IMG/VR virus record: IMGVR_UViG_3300049737_000165
Location: 1 to 26,617 of that record
Origin: a virus
Length of the DNA: 26,617 nucleotides
Reading direction: 5' to 3' (one strand)
Under the pieces are notes generated by a model, which was not told where the DNA came from, made no database searches, and saw only the letters and a list, made by a program, of their open reading frames with translations. Positions within the stretch are counted from its first letter, which is position 1. Every line of letters begins with the position of its first letter. Shown here one piece after another: positions 12,572-20,284 of the stretch. The position numbers and the translations under genes are program-made.

Positions 12572-13428
12572 GGTTTACCTTGTCTAATTTCTTCTACTGA
12601 CCATTGAGCATAAGCTAGGTCATACAACAGTTGTTCTCTTTCGCCACATTTAGGATTTTCAATATCTGATAATGAATGACTCGATATAGGCCATAAAAAA
12701 TTATATTCATTACATGGTATTACTGGTATGCCTGCTAATATAGAATCAATACTAGAACCGCTAGTATAAGACACGGTGCAATGTGCATTTTTAAAATCTT
12801 TCTTTATGTCTTCATTTTTACTATATGTTACATTTTTGTATGCAAAACTTTGAATATGATTTTTCATTAAATTTTTGTTTTCAGGATGGTCTCTAAATCT
12901 AATTTCTCTGTCAGTATGTTTTCTCAAATAATGAATTGTATTAGTAACCCATAACTGAAAGTCAATACCAAATAAAGAGGCGTCTGTCATATTTTGACCC
13001 ATTAATAATATATGCTCACCTTTTTTTCTCCAAGGACTAACTTTTAATTTAAGGTTATCAAATCTATCTGATTTACTATTTTTATTCTTAAAGTCTGCTA
13101 AACCATGCATATAATGTTGTAAACCAACTCTGTAGTTTCCGTGAATTTGTGCAATAGTTCTACCTAATAAAGGCGTTTCTAAAACAATTAACGGTTTATC
13201 TTTATGACTTGCTATAATTGTTTGTTTTACATGATGGTGTCGTACAAAATCGTTCTTCCATTCTTTAGTAGGTGTTTTTTTCCAAGAACCAAATACGACT
13301 GCTACATCACATTCCTCATATCTGTCATGTTTTTTTACACACTTACCACCAACTGAATCTGCAAAATCCATTAATATTTGTTTTTGCTTCCATAATGGTG
13401 TAGAATTTAAAAAGAAATTTACTAACAT
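12547..13428 (-). CDS. GT-B-like surface-glycan protein, paralog 2
   Basis: A 293-residue relative of the proteins at 9701-10486 and 16930-17832. The N-terminal half includes CDVAVVFGSWKK and the region LIVLETPLLGR, like the first domain of a GT-B enzyme. The second half has GEHILLMGQNM, HTDREIRFRDHPEN, DIKKDFKNAHCTVSYTSGSS and AGIPVIPC, and ends QWSVEEIRQGKPWHHL. The HPEN and S-G-S-S positions are the best candidates for a nucleotide-sugar or phosphate site. The start ATG overlaps an upstream stop as TAATG with a GGGG site. Likely a transferase or export-linked enzyme of polysaccharide synthesis. Confidence 0.65.
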   Translation of the reverse strand: MLVNFFLNSTPLWKQKQILMDFADSVGGKCVKKHDRYEECDVAVVFGSWKKTPTKEWKNDFVRHHHVKQTIIASHKDKPLIVLETPLLGRTIAQIHGNYRVGLQHYMHGLADFKNKNSKSDRFDNLKLKVSPWRKKGEHILLMGQNMTDASLFGIDFQLWVTNTIHYLRKHTDREIRFRDHPENKNLMKNHIQSFAYKNVTYSKNEDIKKDFKNAHCTVSYTSGSSIDSILAGIPVIPCNEYNFLWPISSHSLSDIENPKCGEREQLLYDLAYAQWSVEEIRQGKPWHHLISK

Positions 13429-14111
13429 TATTTACCCCGTAATATAACTGCCTCTGATAAACATTTATTTCTAGGTCTATTTAAAAACACTTCGTATTTG
13501 TAATTAAGGTCTTTTAACATTTGTTCATATTGTTTTAAACTAGTTTCATTATCAATTAGTTTTACTTCAAACTCAATTAAAAATGCCTTAAAAGGTACAT
13601 CATAAGTTAAAATCTCTGTACAAAAATCATACCACACACCCTCAATATCAGCTTTAATGATATCTGGTTGTGGCATATCTTCTTCCATCATCTGTTTTAA
13701 ATTTTTACATTCAACTTCAATGTATGCTGGGTCTTCACCAAATTGTGGTAATGGTAATAAAGAATAACATTTTGCTAAATCATTCTTATCATAATAAAAT
13801 TTCATAGTACCTGGTGTCTTATTATATGCGACTTGATGAAATGTCATCTTATCTTTACCAGTAAAATTTGTTTCCCACATCTTTATGGTATCTGGTGTAG
13901 GGTCATATAAATGTATATTCATATTAGGATTGTCTTGCAACATAGATTGTTCCCAACCTACATCTCTATGTACGCCTAATGATAATACATTTGTGCTTTC
14001 TTTGACTACACTTTCTGGTAGCCAATAGTTTTTATATTGTTTAAAGTCTTGAGGATTCATATAGATACCCTCTAGTCTTTTTATCTCTGTTAAGAGTTCT
14101 TGTTCAGTCAT
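13428..14111 (-). CDS. FkbM-family methyltransferase
   Basis: A 227-residue SAM-dependent methyltransferase of the FkbM type. The SAM loop is NVLSLGVHRDVGWEQ (41-55), with the acidic residue after strand two in HLYDPTP (Asp70) and the signature IIKADIEG at 151-158, usually (I/L)KxDxEG. FkbM enzymes methylate hydroxyls of sugars, and such genes are common in O-antigen, capsule and marine-phage glycan clusters. It has a strong AAGGAG start. Here it probably caps or decorates a sugar of the cassette. Confidence 0.88.
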   Translation of the reverse strand: MTEQELLTEIKRLEGIYMNPQDFKQYKNYWLPESVVKESTNVLSLGVHRDVGWEQSMLQDNPNMNIHLYDPTPDTIKMWETNFTGKDKMTFHQVAYNKTPGTMKFYYDKNDLAKCYSLLPLPQFGEDPAYIEVECKNLKQMMEEDMPQPDIIKADIEGVWYDFCTEILTYDVPFKAFLIEFEVKLIDNETSLKQYEQMLKDLNYKYEVFLNRPRNKCLSEAVILRGK

Positions 14112-14120
14112 TTTATCTCC

Positions 14121-14762
14121 TTAATCTTCATGTACTGGCCAATCAGTTTGGAAAGTAACATAATTTAATTGTATACCTCTTCGTTCTACTTTAATATTTT
14201 TTCCTTCATCCATACCATGCCATTTATTAGGTCCATGAAATATGTATCCATAATTATTCCAAAATGGTACTGTCTTTTTATATGATAAATCTTCACTATA
14301 TAAATCGGTACCTAAATTAATATTTTCACCTGTCTTGTTAATATAAATTAAACTTGATATTAATTTTTCTGGTATATCACAATGAGGTTTCAACCAAAAT
14401 CCCTCTGTATCATTTAATACTTCTAGTCTAACAAAAGAACCTTTAAATTCTTCTTTATTTCCTACCATCTTAGCAATTAATTTTCTTACAGGTTTACTAC
14501 GCAAATCATTAATAAATTTTGTTAATTCAGGATATTTTTTATAATTATCTCTTGTAATATATTCTCTTAATTTATGATTTTGTTTCTCTACACCTTTTTT
14601 GTAACCTGACCTGGTACCATCATGTAATACACCATCTCTAGTTACAGTAGCATTTCTAATTTCATCAATCTGTTTATCTGTTAAGACATCTTGAATAATA
14701 AAATGGTCCCATGGATTATTGTCATATTTACATCTTTGTAAACTATCTAGTAATTTTGTCAT
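14121..14762 (-). CDS. 2-oxoglutarate/Fe(II) dioxygenase
   Basis: A 213-residue 2OG-Fe(II) oxygenase. The ATG at 14762 overlaps the stop of the SGNH gene as ATGA, which decides the start over a frame 12 codons longer. The iron site is LKPHCDIPEK (His127, Asp129) with a distal His in NKWHGMDEG (His182), and an Arg in ERRGIQLNYV (Arg194 or 195) should hold 2-oxoglutarate. These enzymes hydroxylate or otherwise oxidise C-H bonds and are frequent in marine T4-like phages. In this setting a sugar or lipid-linked glycan is the likely substrate, but protein or nucleic acid cannot be excluded. Confidence 0.85.
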   Translation of the reverse strand: MTKLLDSLQRCKYDNNPWDHFIIQDVLTDKQIDEIRNATVTRDGVLHDGTRSGYKKGVEKQNHKLREYITRDNYKKYPELTKFINDLRSKPVRKLIAKMVGNKEEFKGSFVRLEVLNDTEGFWLKPHCDIPEKLISSLIYINKTGENINLGTDLYSEDLSYKKTVPFWNNYGYIFHGPNKWHGMDEGKNIKVERRGIQLNYVTFQTDWPVHED

Positions 14763-15478
14763 TTGTTTTTCAACCAATCTATTATACCATCTGTCCATAC
14801 TTTATAAGCATGTTGATTAGGATGTTGGTCGCCCTCTGCTAACTCGTATTCTTCACTCGTTTGTATTAAGTCAAGTAAACTATACTCTGGTTTATAGTAA
14901 TTAGACCAATCTATTTGGTTTTTAATAGTTTTGGTCTCACGATTTTTTGGGTTGTACTTATACCCTATTGAATTATATATGCAATAATCCAATTTTAATT
15001 CTTTTAATCTTTTTTGTATTTTTAAAATAGAAAACAATACATGATAAGAAGCTGTTTCATCAATATCTTCATTTATAACTTTTCCCCATTTTAAGGTGTG
15101 AAAATAATCACCTTTAATAACAGGTCCTTTTGTAAAGGCATATTTCATACAATTTTCTGCCTCTTTATTTCTACCAAAAATACTTGCTTTATTGCCTCTT
15201 TCTTTGTTATATGTTTGTTCATCAAAACTTACTACTTGAAATCTACCAGATGGTGGTACACCAATTAATATGAAACTATTTTTTTCAAATTTGTGTGAGT
15301 ATAATCTTCTTAATACACCATCAATGCTATAACCATTACGAGCAAGATTAACTTCATCTTTTTTCATATATTCTGCAACATATGTACCTGGACTTCTATG
15401 TTCACCACTTAATTTATTTCTTTGAGGCACACAATTACCATATGCAAAACTGCAACCCATATTATACAACTTTGACAT
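14759..15478 (-). CDS. SGNH/GDSL-type hydrolase
   Basis: A 239-residue protein with the marks of an SGNH hydrolase. The nucleophile block is YNMGCSFAYGN (Ser10, in place of GDSxxxG), and the C-terminal block is GDQHPNQHAYKVW (Asp217, His219). Block II may be NLARNGYSIDG and block III ILIGVPPSGR. I start at 15478, where GAGAGGAAG precedes the ATG; a longer frame would run further into the carbamoyltransferase gene. Such enzymes add or remove acyl groups on surface glycans, and related forms modify O-antigens and capsules. Cys in place of Asp beside the Ser, and the Asp-x-His spacing, are unusual but occur in phage relatives. Confidence 0.7.
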   Translation of the reverse strand: MSKLYNMGCSFAYGNCVPQRNKLSGEHRSPGTYVAEYMKKDEVNLARNGYSIDGVLRRLYSHKFEKNSFILIGVPPSGRFQVVSFDEQTYNKERGNKASIFGRNKEAENCMKYAFTKGPVIKGDYFHTLKWGKVINEDIDETASYHVLFSILKIQKRLKELKLDYCIYNSIGYKYNPKNRETKTIKNQIDWSNYYKPEYSLLDLIQTSEEYELAEGDQHPNQHAYKVWTDGIIDWLKNK

Positions 15479-16856
15479 TATACTTCCTCTCAAAATCTTG
15501 ACCATCTCGTTTATCATTTACCATAGGTTTACCTTTGATGTTTAGAGATGTATTTAACAATATTGGACAACCAGTTTGCCTCTTCCATTCTTTTAATAAA
15601 TTATAAAAACCCTCATTATCTTCTTTTGTAACAGTTTGTACTCTACTTGTGCCGTCTGCATGTATAATAGCAGGAAATTCTTTAGGGTATTTACAAGTAC
15701 CAACAAACTGCATATATGGACTTGTTTCTTGTGGCATATCAAAATACTCATGTACATCTTCTAATAATATAGCAGGTGCAAATGGTCTAAACTTTTGTCT
15801 TTTCTTAATTGCATTGACCATATCTTTGACCTCTGGTCCTCTAGGGTCTGCAAGTAAACTTCTATTACCTAATGCTCTAGGTCCAAACTCTGCTCTGCCA
15901 TTGGCAACACCAACCATTTTGTTTGCTTTTAATTCTTTTATAATACTATCTACAGGATATTCACCAGGTATATCTTGTCCTAGAAAAGGACCTTTCCAAT
16001 TTAATTTTTGTTTTGTAATGGCAGGTATACAACCTAATGCTGAACCACTATCTCCTGGATTTGGCATAATCCATATATTTCTTTTAAGATTACTATTTGC
16101 AACACAATTTAAAGCACAACCACCACTAATAACTAAATTAATTTTTTTACAATGTTTTTTTACAATCTTTGATAATTCATCTTCATATACTTTTTGTACT
16201 GAGGCTGCTAAATCATAATCAGTTGCCCATGTCAAATCATTATTAGGTACACCCTTATGATTATTTCTTTTCAACCAATTTTCTTTTATAAAAGTAGTAT
16301 ATCTTGGTTTACCATATGCAGCCATACCCATTGTAATATATTCTTCTTCGTTTGGTTTTAATCCTATTCTTTGTGTTACTGCTGAATATAATAAACCTAA
16401 TGATATAGGATATTGTTGACGACCTATCATTTTTTCATTATCCCATAAAGACATAGTTTCCATTTCACCAATGGCGTCAACTGTTAGTGTCATTGCGTCT
16501 TCAAATGGTGATGTATAATAACCACCTGCCATGTGTGAGTGGTGGTGTGTAGCATATTCATCTATCTTAATACCAAATTGTCTTAAATATATACTTGGTA
16601 AATCTTTCATATTTAATGCATGATAATATTGTCCTGCTTTTAACTGTCTTTTCTTCTTCAGCCATGGTTTTTCATAATATACGACCATGTCAAAAGGACC
16701 ATATCTCATAGCCTCATTAACAATAGCCCAATTTAAAAACTGGTCATTCTTAATCTTAGAATATCTTTCAGCATGAGCAGCCCACATTATTTCCTGACCG
16801 TCAACAACGGCCATGGCTGCGTCATGGTTTAGACAATTTATTCCTAATATTCTCAT
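15462..16856 (-). CDS. NodU/CmcH-family carbamoyltransferase
   Basis: A 464-residue carbamoyltransferase, which moves a carbamoyl group from carbamoyl phosphate, through a carbamoyl-adenylate, to a hydroxyl of a sugar or similar acceptor. Landmarks are LGINCLNHDAAMA (4-16), the metal-binding HHHSHMAGGYYTSPF (104-118), LVISGGCALNCVANS (241-255), NGRAEFGPRALGNRSLLADPR (319-339, the carbamoyl-phosphate loop) and RPFAPAIL (357-364), with LLNTSLNIKGKPMVN near the end. Family members are usually about 550-600 residues; the C-terminus is shortened after KPMVNDKRDG. Similar genes occur in cyanophage glycan clusters. It ends 17 bases inside the SGNH gene. Confidence 0.92.
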   Translation of the reverse strand: MRILGINCLNHDAAMAVVDGQEIMWAAHAERYSKIKNDQFLNWAIVNEAMRYGPFDMVVYYEKPWLKKKRQLKAGQYYHALNMKDLPSIYLRQFGIKIDEYATHHHSHMAGGYYTSPFEDAMTLTVDAIGEMETMSLWDNEKMIGRQQYPISLGLLYSAVTQRIGLKPNEEEYITMGMAAYGKPRYTTFIKENWLKRNNHKGVPNNDLTWATDYDLAASVQKVYEDELSKIVKKHCKKINLVISGGCALNCVANSNLKRNIWIMPNPGDSGSALGCIPAITKQKLNWKGPFLGQDIPGEYPVDSIIKELKANKMVGVANGRAEFGPRALGNRSLLADPRGPEVKDMVNAIKKRQKFRPFAPAILLEDVHEYFDMPQETSPYMQFVGTCKYPKEFPAIIHADGTSRVQTVTKEDNEGFYNLLKEWKRQTGCPILLNTSLNIKGKPMVNDKRDGQDFERKYNVKVV

Positions 16857-16936
16857 TTGTATATAAAAGGGTCCTGTTTTTTAGCTTTGTATTTTTGCCA
16901 TTTAGTTTTAAACCAATTGATTATTCTTCTTACCAT
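16853..16936 (-). CDS. Micro-ORF, 27-residue basic peptide
   Basis: A 27-codon frame filling the only gap between two cassette genes. Its ATG overlaps the stop of the GT-B-like gene (ATGGTAAG), GGAGA lies upstream at good spacing, and its stop overlaps the carbamoyltransferase start as ATGA. The product is very basic and amphipathic: MVRRIINWFKTKWQKYKAKK then QDPFIYK. It may be a real small membrane-associated peptide, or a leader that couples translation to the next gene. Confidence 0.5.
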   Translation of the reverse strand: MVRRIINWFKTKWQKYKAKKQDPFIYK

Positions 16937-17832
16937 ATATTTTCTCCGTTTAAATGCCCATATGCTTTACCGTTTTTCATTTCTTCTTCGGTAAACTGAG
17001 CACACATTAATGATTTTATCCAATCTTCTCTGTCACCTGCATATAAAGGGTCTTTAATTTGGTCTAACTCATTTAAACCTAAACTTACTGGATAAGCAGG
17101 CGAATGTTCACTACAATAACTAGGTATACCAGCCATAACGGCATGTACAGCACACATTGAATGAAAAGATACCATAGCGTAACAATCTTTTAAATCTTCA
17201 CTCAATGGTTTTTCTTTTCTATCTGGCGACCAATCTAAATCATCTTTAAATTTTTGTCTAACAACTATATCTCTTTTGGTATGTTGTTTTAATTTCTTTA
17301 TAATATCTTTTTCCCATTCAATCCTATCTATACCGTACCAATGTGCTGTATGATAACTTGGTGGTATTACAAGAATATGTTTACCATTATATTGCCAAGG
17401 TTTAGGTGTTAATTCATCTCTACATTTTTCATTAAGTCTTTCTATAAGTTTATCAAATCTTCTATCGACCTTATATGATTTTTCTAAATAATTTTTTTGA
17501 GTATTGTTTTTACAGATACGATACCATCTATCTCCTGTGTCTGATTGTTTAAAATCATTACTAAAGAAATAAGGTTGGTCAAAGTAATACCAATCATTAC
17601 AGACTTCTCTAACTTCTTTAGTTCCTCTGACTAAACCTTGAAAGGCAACTGATACATCATCAGGTATTTCACCGTCCCATGTAGGCCAACTAAAATCTAA
17701 AAATCTAGCTGCACCTCTTCCTGGCGATTTATTATTTTCTACTGAATTAAAAATTTCGTGATTATGTTTTTCACAGAATAATTTTAAAAATGATGATGAT
17801 GATTTTTTAGTATTAAAGAGATAAATTTTCAT
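16930..17832 (-). CDS. GT-B-like surface-glycan protein, paralog 3
   Basis: A 300-residue relative of the two other GT-B-like proteins. The ATG at 17832 has AAGG upstream; the frame is open for two more codons. Elements are KIYLFNTKKSSSSFLK at the start, DVSVAFQGLVRGTKEV, GKHILVIPPSYHTAHW, HTKRDIVVRQKF, LSEDLKDCYAMVSFHSMCAVH, AGIPSYCSEHS and the closing QFTEEEMKNGKAYGHL. It is the first glycan gene of the cassette, starting inside the end of the RuvC-like gene. Function as for its paralogs: a sugar- or polymer-transferring enzyme, not precisely known. Confidence 0.62.
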   Translation of the reverse strand: MKIYLFNTKKSSSSFLKLFCEKHNHEIFNSVENNKSPGRGAARFLDFSWPTWDGEIPDDVSVAFQGLVRGTKEVREVCNDWYYFDQPYFFSNDFKQSDTGDRWYRICKNNTQKNYLEKSYKVDRRFDKLIERLNEKCRDELTPKPWQYNGKHILVIPPSYHTAHWYGIDRIEWEKDIIKKLKQHTKRDIVVRQKFKDDLDWSPDRKEKPLSEDLKDCYAMVSFHSMCAVHAVMAGIPSYCSEHSPAYPVSLGLNELDQIKDPLYAGDREDWIKSLMCAQFTEEEMKNGKAYGHLNGENIW

Positions 17833-18406
17833 AACCAACCTTTTTAATAAAATAACTATCTACAATATCAGACAATGGATTACCTGTCTTTTCTGTATCA
17901 AGTATCTTCTTCAAGTTATATTCTGGTAATTCTTTCACAAATGCCTCGTACATCATATCTTTATCTGCATTACCTTTTCCAGTAGCACCTTTTTTAACAA
18001 CACTAGGTACAACTGTATGATAACCATACTCTTCTTCAAGTAAACGATATTTAAGAATACCACAATTTTCAGCAATTTGAAATACACCTTGGCCTTTTGA
18101 ACCAAAGGAGTATCCTTCAATGAAAATAATAGGTTGATTTTGTTTGTAATTTGATAATAGGTCCATAACAAAATCTGATATGTAAGTGAATCTTTCAATA
18201 GGGTCGTTCCATTCTTTATGTTCATAACCAGTTATATTTTCACCTTGTCTACCAATCCATTTCTTTTTACTTGTTAAGTAATGAAAAGAAAAAGTACCAC
18301 TTCTTATGTCATCAATATGTATAGCCGGACTGGTAAGACTATAATCAATTCCAATCTTCGTCCTCTTCCAATCCGTCTTCGTATCTTTCCTCAGCGTCTT
18401 CTTCAT
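17813..18406 (-). CDS. RuvC-like Holliday-junction resolvase
   Basis: A 197-residue RNase H-fold nuclease of the RuvC type. Acidic residues fall in the expected places: Asp21 in KIGIDYSLTSPAIHI, Glu97 in IIFIEGYSFGSKGQGVF, and Asp180/Asp183 in NPLSDIVDSYF. The basic region VVPSVVKKGATGKGNADKDMM is the typical DNA-facing part. T4 itself uses gp49 for this step; RuvC-like versions are frequent in marine relatives. GAGGT lies six bases before the ATG at 18406, so the start is well supported although it lies 62 bases inside the zinc-ribbon gene. It would resolve branched DNA before packaging. Confidence 0.82.
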   Translation of the reverse strand: MKKTLRKDTKTDWKRTKIGIDYSLTSPAIHIDDIRSGTFSFHYLTSKKKWIGRQGENITGYEHKEWNDPIERFTYISDFVMDLLSNYKQNQPIIFIEGYSFGSKGQGVFQIAENCGILKYRLLEEEYGYHTVVPSVVKKGATGKGNADKDMMYEAFVKELPEYNLKKILDTEKTGNPLSDIVDSYFIKKVGYENLSL

Positions 18407-18524
18407 GTTCTACCTCATGTCCACAAAATGGGCAAGTTAGTGGTTCTAAGTCTTGCTCTTCAATATCCCAACTTACGGTATATTTAGTTTCGCAGGAAGA
18501 ACATGTTATTTTTCTTTTTTCCAT
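18345..18524 (-). CDS. Small zinc-ribbon protein
   Basis: A 59-residue protein with two CxxC knuckles, CSSC (Cys8, Cys11) and CPFCG (Cys31, Cys34), spaced for a zinc ribbon, and a very acidic tail (about 20 residues, mostly Glu and Asp) ending in EDW. The ATG overlaps the nrdB stop as TAATG; there is no clear ribosome site, so coupling to nrdB is likely. The last 62 bases are also read, in another frame, as the basic N-terminus of the RuvC-like protein. Short zinc-ribbon proteins of this sort occur in T4-like phages near recombination genes. Function unknown; a DNA- or protein-contact role is possible. Confidence 0.75.
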   Translation of the reverse strand: MEKRKITCSSCETKYTVSWDIEEQDLEPLTCPFCGHEVEHEEDAEERYEDGLEEDEDWN

Positions 18525-19627
18525 TATAGTTTGAATTTTTTAAATTGGTCTTTAGTTACATCTTGCTTAATACCACCAATAACATATGATTCAATCTCTG
18601 TTTCTTGTGGTGCGTTTTGCATACCCTTGCTGTTCAACCAATGGTCTACCCAAGGAAGTGGATTTGTTTTTTGTTCGTACTGAGGTGTTAGACCGATTGC
18701 TTTCATCCTTCGGTTTGCCATGTATTCTACAAATTGGTGTAACAGTTTTTCTGATAACCCAATCATACTTCCTTTGGAAAATAGATATGTTGCCCAACGC
18801 TTTTCCTCCTCTAGTGATTCATCATACATTTTATAGACTTCTTTTTCACAATCTTTTCTAATTTTAATCATATCTTTATCATCATTACGGTCATGCCAAT
18901 TATTGATAATAGTTTGTGACATTGCAAGGTGTTGACTTTCATCTCTTGCAATCATAGAAATAATTTTAGCAGAGCCTTCTAGTAATTTAAGTTCACCAAA
19001 TGCAAAACTACAAGCAAACGATACATAGAATCTTAGACCCTCTAGTATGTTTACAGATATCATAGCAAGATACATTTTCTTTTTAAGTTCTTGCAAATCA
19101 ACTTTACTCTTATCAAGGTGCCATTGATAACCTAAATTTATAAGGTCATCATAAGTTTTAGTTACACTTTCTGCTCTTTTTTCTATTCTATCATCTTTAA
19201 GAATTGTATCAAAGACTTCGTTAGGATTTGCATAAAGATTTTTAATAATGTGTGTATAACTTCTACTATGTATGGTTTCTATAAAATCCCATGTAACAAT
19301 ACAGCCTTCTAATTCTGGATTAGTAACAAATGGTAAGAATGCCAAACATGGACCTCTACCTTGAACACTATCTAACATAGTTTGATACTTTAGATTTGAT
19401 GTAAAGATAAACTTTTGTTGTTCAGATAAGTCTTGATAGTCATTTCTATCTTTCTGTAGTGAAATCTCCTCTGGTCTCCAGAAATAACCTAACTGTTGTT
19501 GATTCAACTTATCAAATATAGGATATTTCATATCACTATATTGTTGAACCTGTAAGTCATCACCAAAAAACATTGGTTGTTTCATTTGGTCTAAATTTTT
19601 GTCTTTATTAAATACGCTTTTTGCCAT
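18524..19627 (-). CDS. nrdB: Ribonucleotide reductase class Ia, beta subunit
   Basis: A 367-residue NrdB close to the Escherichia coli type. All iron ligands are in place: Asp86 (LDSVQGR), Glu117 and His120 (FIETIHSRSYTH), Glu196 (NILEGLRF), Glu230 and His233 (RDESQHL). The radical Tyr is Tyr124 in the same SRSYTH block. The C-terminal tail QFKKFKL is the segment that docks on NrdA. It houses the diiron-tyrosyl radical that starts reduction of ribonucleotides for phage DNA synthesis. Neighbours are nrdA (one gene upstream) and a zinc-ribbon gene that it overlaps as TAATG. Confidence 0.97.
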   Translation of the reverse strand: MAKSVFNKDKNLDQMKQPMFFGDDLQVQQYSDMKYPIFDKLNQQQLGYFWRPEEISLQKDRNDYQDLSEQQKFIFTSNLKYQTMLDSVQGRGPCLAFLPFVTNPELEGCIVTWDFIETIHSRSYTHIIKNLYANPNEVFDTILKDDRIEKRAESVTKTYDDLINLGYQWHLDKSKVDLQELKKKMYLAMISVNILEGLRFYVSFACSFAFGELKLLEGSAKIISMIARDESQHLAMSQTIINNWHDRNDDKDMIKIRKDCEKEVYKMYDESLEEEKRWATYLFSKGSMIGLSEKLLHQFVEYMANRRMKAIGLTPQYEQKTNPLPWVDHWLNSKGMQNAPQETEIESYVIGGIKQDVTKDQFKKFKL

Positions 19628-19628
19628 T

Positions 19629-20273
19629 TTACTTTTCCATCTCCCTTAATTCATAAAAAAAGTTATCGTCATCACCTGCTGTCCATTTTTGTTCACATTC
19701 TACACTATACTCCTTCGTGGACACCTTGAAGTCTGGAAACTTCAATTCGCTAGGAGTATAACTCTTGTCATAGAATATAACTCTGTTGTTAGGCTGAGCG
19801 GCAAAGTGGCCATTCTCTAACCTTAAAATATTAAATGACTTATGTTGTGATGGTACTTCACTATAAGTTACATTTCTTTCTAAATTCGTACTATTCGCAT
19901 TATCAATTGTAAACATATACCAACCTTTATACCATTTTTTATTTGGTGACAAATATTTACATTGGTTGCCTGATAACATCTGTTTTTCGACAATTGCGAT
20001 ATCATAACTGAAACAATCCCATAATTGCAATTCTGTTAGAGGAACATCCTCTGGTATCTCCTTTTTCCATACAAACGCACTAATTGGTAACTTATCATAC
20101 AGAGCACCATACTCCGGTATATAAGTTTCAAAGTATAATGCTCTACCTTGAATTGATTTTGCCGTTACCCATACGCCCTCAACTAACTCTCCATGGCCTT
20201 TTTGACCGTCATATAGATACTCTTTCTTAACATACACATCAATATGAGGTGTATTGACACACAAATATGCCAT
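19629..20273 (-). CDS. Conserved phage protein between nrdA and nrdB
   Basis: A 214-residue soluble protein, aromatic and strand-rich (HIDVYVKKEYLYDGQKGHGE; VEGVWVTAKSIQGRALYFETYIPE; KWYKGWYMFTID). No catalytic motif or membrane helix is evident. I recall similar ORFs lodged between the two reductase genes of marine T4-like phages, without known function. Its position one gap before nrdB and eleven bases after nrdA suggests it serves or regulates nucleotide metabolism, but that is inference from context only. Confidence 0.8.
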   Translation of the reverse strand: MAYLCVNTPHIDVYVKKEYLYDGQKGHGELVEGVWVTAKSIQGRALYFETYIPEYGALYDKLPISAFVWKKEIPEDVPLTELQLWDCFSYDIAIVEKQMLSGNQCKYLSPNKKWYKGWYMFTIDNANSTNLERNVTYSEVPSQHKSFNILRLENGHFAAQPNNRVIFYDKSYTPSELKFPDFKVSTKEYSVECEQKWTAGDDDNFFYELREMEK

Positions 20274-20284
20274 ATGTTACCTTT

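Noticed and set aside
15649-16218. Long open frame on the plus strand (189 codons)
   Set aside because: It lies fully opposite the carbamoyltransferase, has no ribosome site, and the minus-strand protein has all family motifs.
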